Origin: Phanerodontia chrysosporium | Lineage: Eukaryota > Basidiomycota > Agaricomycetes > Polyporales > Phanerochaetaceae | Reading direction: 5' to 3' | Length of the DNA: 64,000 nt | Assembly: GCA_001910725.1 (NCBI GenBank) | Contig: MJGA01000001.1 | Location: 1,550,001 to 1,614,000, forward strand | Shown: piece after piece, positions 54,756 through 64,000 of the stretch | How the letters are laid out: the number at the start of each line of letters is the position of its first letter | Position numbering within the stretch: the stretch's first letter is position 1 | Program-made: the position numbers and the translations under genes | Notes under the pieces: model-generated | Databases searched by the model: none | What the model was told of the DNA's origin: nothing | What the model saw: the letters and a program-made list of their open reading frames with translations, nothing else

Positions 54756-55559
54756 AGGCTTCGTTGTTTCTGCTTGTCCGGTCTGAACGGTTCACGATGA
54801 ACCGGAGGACGTTGTCGCCCGTCGCTGTCGTCTTTCTCATTGTTTCCCAGTAATCATCTGCATTCTCTCGCATCTCGTACCATATCGCATCCGTAACGAC
54901 CGCATATTTCTTCAGGCCGATTCTCCTCCTTGTCGTCCATGCCGTTCTCTGTTGAGTTTTCTTATCTTGATACTTAATAGTCTGGGGCAGTGGCTGTGTC
55001 GTACAAGAGGAAGTGTGAACAAATAAACATCAGAATATCTGGAATCCTTCGTTGACATGCTGTGCATTATGACAGATGTGATACAGCGGGGAGTCCGCGG
55101 GCGGTGGGTTTGACCCACCGCTTGCCGCTCGTGGCCACGCCGGTCGCACCTTCGCTGCGATCTTGACGCTGCGTGAGTCTGCCAATCCCGGTTCTTCGTT
55201 CTCATTGGTAACTGACGGTGCAGTGCGTTTGAAGTTGGAAAGCAGCGCTCCGGAACTGCACAGGTAGTGCCAACTCGGCTGGCTCCGCAAGCTTCCAGCA
55301 TCAATGAATTCTCGCGAAGTTAATGCAGTGTTAGGCGGGCATCATACTTGAGGTTTCCTTACATGGCCCCTCGGGCACCTCAGTTGCACTTCTTATACCG
55401 CGGTGGGTCTTGGAACATGCGGCTCATCCTCCCTTTCTCCATTCCGGCCTCTGGCCCCGTTACGACGACCCAGCGTCGCTGAGTATGAGTGAGCGAGCCT
55501 CTATGCTTCTGCGCTTCTGACGAAAGAACTGAAGAGTCCTGCATGCAGGCACCTTACCC
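54756..55559. other. Intergenic, no gene seen
   Basis: About 800 bp. The first part is 14-3-3 3' untranslated sequence. No supported coding region on either strand; the short frames seen lack motifs. Confidence 0.45.
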
Positions 55560-56539
55560 ATGGGCAGTGGCAGGCGTCGCAGACTCGGGCAGAAGCTCAC
55601 CGCTTCCGCTGCTATATCTGCGGCCAACGGTGACGAGGGAGACGCTGAACGGAAGGCAATCATGAATGTCGTTCAGTTGTGGCTAGACAGGCTGCAGCTG
55701 GTCAGCGTCATCGTGAGTGCGCATATATTCTCTCCCCACCATCCTACAGCTCACATGGGTGCTGCTTCGGCTCATAGACGACGTTCTTTGCGAGCATCGA
55801 TTGCACTTTACTCTCCTTTACGACGAGTCTCACCCATGTCGGCACTATCGATCCCGCGGATTGGTCGAACACCGTTCAACTCATGAACGCCAGCTTGGCG
55901 GGGGCACTGATCTTCCATGTGTGCTCGGGTACGTCCACAGCCTACGTGAATGGCCAGCTAGCTGAAGTGGCGCATACAGCCATCACCTCCTTCGTTGGCT
56001 CTTTCGTCCTCATTCGATTCAAGCTTCTGGACGCGGACGATAACATGCACCCTGCTACGGCCCCCTTCCCCAGCACCCCGGTCACGCTCGCGGAGAAACC
56101 CACAGCAAGCCGGATGGAGTCTGCGCCCCCGACGCTGTCCTCGCATGCGCCGCGCGGCAGCTCCGAGCACCACAGCGCGGGTTTCAGCTCGCCGCTGATG
56201 CAGACCGCCGAAACCGCGCAGACGGAGTTCCTGCAGATCTTCCAGGGTCTGTCTGAGACCTTCGCGAACTTCGAGGGGCGCGTCTCCGTGCACCAGGTCC
56301 GCCCGTTCTTCTGCTTCCGCGTGCGGGGCCCCGCAGACGGCACCGTCGAACCGCCCGTGCGCCTTCTCTCGAGCTGCCATACGCTCGCTGTCACGATGGC
56401 GGTGGTGGGCTTCGTACTTGCGCTGCTTGGCATCCTCACGTTTGCCTGGACTTCGTTGCCGGTCAGCGTTGGGGCGTTCTCGAGCGCTTGCCTCGGGACA
56501 TGTCTCTTTGCGCTGTTTGTGACCTTGAGCTTCTGCTAA
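55560..56539 (+). CDS. Multi-pass membrane protein, uncharacterised
   Basis: Two exons joined by an intron (about 55712-55779, GTGAGT...CATAG) encode about 305 residues. The first exon is basic and then DRLQLVSVI continues into TTFFASIDCTLLSFTTSL, a hydrophobic segment. LMNASLAGALIFHVCSG and ITSFVGSFVLIRFKLL follow. After a Ser/Pro-rich hydrophilic loop of about 140 residues there are two clear C-terminal helices (TLAVTMAVVGFVLALLGILT and SVGAFSSACLGTCLFALFVT), the protein ending in FC. The layout, with a helix pair, a soluble loop and a helix pair, is like uncharacterised agaricomycete transmembrane proteins; I know no function. The ATG at 55560 is the first in frame with the hydrophobic core. 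Confidence 0.62.
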
Positions 56540-56833
56540 AGAGTTTTGTACGACTGCTACAATTTACGATTTGGTATGGAGCCTCATCTAGGTTACGTGT
56601 GGATGTGGTCCATGCTGCGGTCTGCACTGTGAGTCAGGTCAAGTCAAACGTTATGTTTCTCGAACTTCGTCTGAAGTAGTTTCGGAAAACGTGCCCGTGA
56701 TGTATCATGCGACTCTTACAGCGTTGGCGTACAGCGCAATAGGCAACCAACTCTCAATGCATTGGAAGGCCACAAAAGATGAAAATGGTAAAGTTCAACG
56801 CTCCAGAGCTTGAGATCAGAACAGGAACAAAAA

Positions 56834-56917
56834 CATCCCCGGTGGGACTCGAACCCACAGCCTTCAGATCCACAATAACGTAGAAGTCTGACGTCATAAC
56901 CATTAAACTACGGGGAC
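56834..56917 (-). tRNA. tRNA-Arg (anticodon UCU) with 11-nt intron
   Basis: The minus strand folds as a complete tRNA. Acceptor GTCCCCG pairs with CGGGGAT (G-U at the end pair), anticodon stem TCAGA pairs with TCTGA, and the T arm is GTGGG-TTCGAGT-CCCAC. The anticodon loop reads CT-TCT-A, followed by an 11-nt intron (CGTTATTGTGG) one base after the anticodon, the canonical eukaryotic place, then A. Removing it leaves 73 nt with a normal 7-nt loop; UCU reads AGA/AGG arginine codons. A T-run (GTTTTTG) just downstream can serve as RNA polymerase III terminator. CCA is not encoded, as expected for a nuclear gene. Confidence 0.9.
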
Positions 56918-58121
56918 CTAAGTTATTTTCGTGCCTACAATAATATGTGGCGCTGAGTTGGCGACTGCCTTCCTATCACTTGGCACTGTATGCACCCAGG
57001 GCGGAGGATGAATAGCTTAGGGTCGCATTGCAATGGGAAACGACTCACCTCATCTACCCGACTATCGATGTCAGCGCCGCAAACAGTTGAACCAGATAGA
57101 GCCTGGCATGGCTAATGCATGCCATCTTGCGGGGCCGTCACGCGGCCACGTAAGCTTAGCAAGCGTCAGAGTTGCGGAGGATGATTAGAAGACGCGGGAA
57201 GTCAATGCGCTGAATGATTCAATGGCGGGGCCGCTATTTGCAAGGACAGGCTCTGAGCAACTGCAAGATGTGGCGCAGCATAGCCCGCGACGTGGCGGAA
57301 GCTCGCATCAAGCAGCGAGAGCAGGTAGTGTGCGCTGAGATATCTACCGATGGAGAAAAGCTCCGATACGCTGACACAGGCATCGATTATGTGATCGTCT
57401 TCGCTTTCTGAAGCCCGTGAAATTGGCGTGGGAGGGCCGCGCTGTCGTAAGTGGTCCGCGCTCGGGTCGTGTACAGGGTTTTACCCGTGACAGTAGTCTG
57501 CGGGGTGCATTCCGTAAGAGGCATGCGCCTGGATGGTAGGCCTGTCCCGCGTGCAGGGTGCCTGCAGGCCCTGCACGGGGAGAGCGCTTTGGCGGGGCAG
57601 AGCGGGAGCAGATCGCTGGCGTGGCCGATTGCAGCGATTGTTTCAGTGTGTTTGCGGGGCAAAACAATGCCAAAACGACCCGTGAGGGAAGGAAGGAAAA
57701 CCGGTTTCTGAGTGCGAGAACGGAGAGGGTGATCGTTGATGGTGATCTTTACAGAGGCCGATGCCGTTTCCCATGTTTGTAAAAGGCAGATCTGACCCGG
57801 CGGGCGGAGGTGGCCATGCGTGAGAGGCCTTGATAAGGGGCGGTCGCCGTGGTCGTGGTGGTCGCGGCTGCAGCACGCGTGTGCACGCCGAGGCCAGCGC
57901 TGCGCGAGGACGACAGCCGGGTGGTCGAGACGACGACGAGCGACGGAGAGGACATCAGGGAATTGAGACTCGGCGAGATGGGACTAGCGCGGGCGCCAGA
58001 ATTGAAAGTCCGCGGCGGTGGTGAATTTCACACGTCCTGGTGCGGAGGCCCAACCAGCACAAACGAAGGGCGTTGCAGGTCCCGGTGTCTCTCCTGCCTG
58101 CTCCTCTGCTTCATTCCACAC
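56918..58121. other. Intergenic, 5' flank of demethylase gene
   Basis: About 1.2 kb between the tRNA and the KDM5-like gene. No supported protein gene. An open frame leads into the demethylase from 57849 without an ATG; its GC-rich low-complexity translation suggests 5' leader sequence. Confidence 0.4.

Positions 58122-64000
<5,879 letters not shown>

Noticed and set aside
57849..58121. N-terminal extension of the demethylase upstream of 58122
   Set aside because: The frame is open but begins with GTG, not ATG, and encodes Val/Ala/Arg low-complexity sequence unlike a conserved domain.

Overview
This window is nuclear DNA of a filamentous basidiomycete, most likely an agaricomycete. Genes are dense and cut by many introns of about 50-60 bp. 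Intergenic gaps are short, and the gene content is eukaryotic: MLH3, THOC3, a Reb1/TTF-I-type Myb factor, two RhoGEFs, COQ10, 14-3-3, an Aro8-type aminotransferase and a KDM5/JARID1 demethylase. I cannot name the species. No prokaryotic operon, CRISPR array, complete transposon or secondary-metabolite backbone gene is visible.

Layout. 0.3-3.6 kb: two tandem 2-oxoglutarate/Fe(II) dioxygenases with mitochondrial-like N-termini. 3.7-4.3 kb: a small secreted Gly/Asp-rich protein (minus). 5.2-8.5 kb: MLH3 (minus), divergent from a carboxymuconolactone-decarboxylase-like gene (8.7-9.4 kb). 10.0-13.7 kb: a large polytopic membrane protein. 14.1-15.5 kb: a THOC3/Tex1-like WD40 protein (minus), divergent from a Reb1-like Myb factor (16.0-18.2 kb). 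18.5-20.0 kb: a leucine-rich-repeat protein. 20.0-23.9 kb: no recognisable gene. 23.9-28.3 kb (plus) and 28.8-33.6 kb (minus): two different RhoGEF genes facing each other. 33.9-34.2 kb: a small unrecognised gene. 34.3-37.9 kb: a membrane-anchored amidohydrolase (minus). 38.3-39.9 kb: a RING protein (minus). 40.2-42.3 kb: an aromatic aminotransferase (minus). 44.1-44.9 kb: a CCHC zinc-knuckle protein. 44.9-47.5 kb: nothing recognisable. 47.5-48.3 kb: COQ10 (minus), divergent from a coiled-coil/disordered protein (48.7-51.7 kb). 51.8-52.6 kb: an unrecognised protein (minus). 53.8-54.8 kb: 14-3-3. 55.6-56.5 kb: a membrane protein. 56.8 kb: an intron-containing tRNA-Arg(UCU). 58.1 kb to the window end: KDM5/JARID1, cut off at its 3' end.

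The genes are mostly housekeeping or regulatory and do not form an obvious pathway. Two sequence-level patterns stand out. First, at least four introns need a GC-AG splice site to restore conserved protein; one is shared by the tandem dioxygenases and one splits the iron-binding motif of the demethylase. Second, seven apparent frameshifts in otherwise intact genes all have the same sign, equal to one missing base in the transcript. That fits deletion errors in the assembly better than biology. I found no convincing new multi-gene system. Coordinates come from reading by eye; splice sites were chosen by consensus and reading-frame continuity, not by transcripts.
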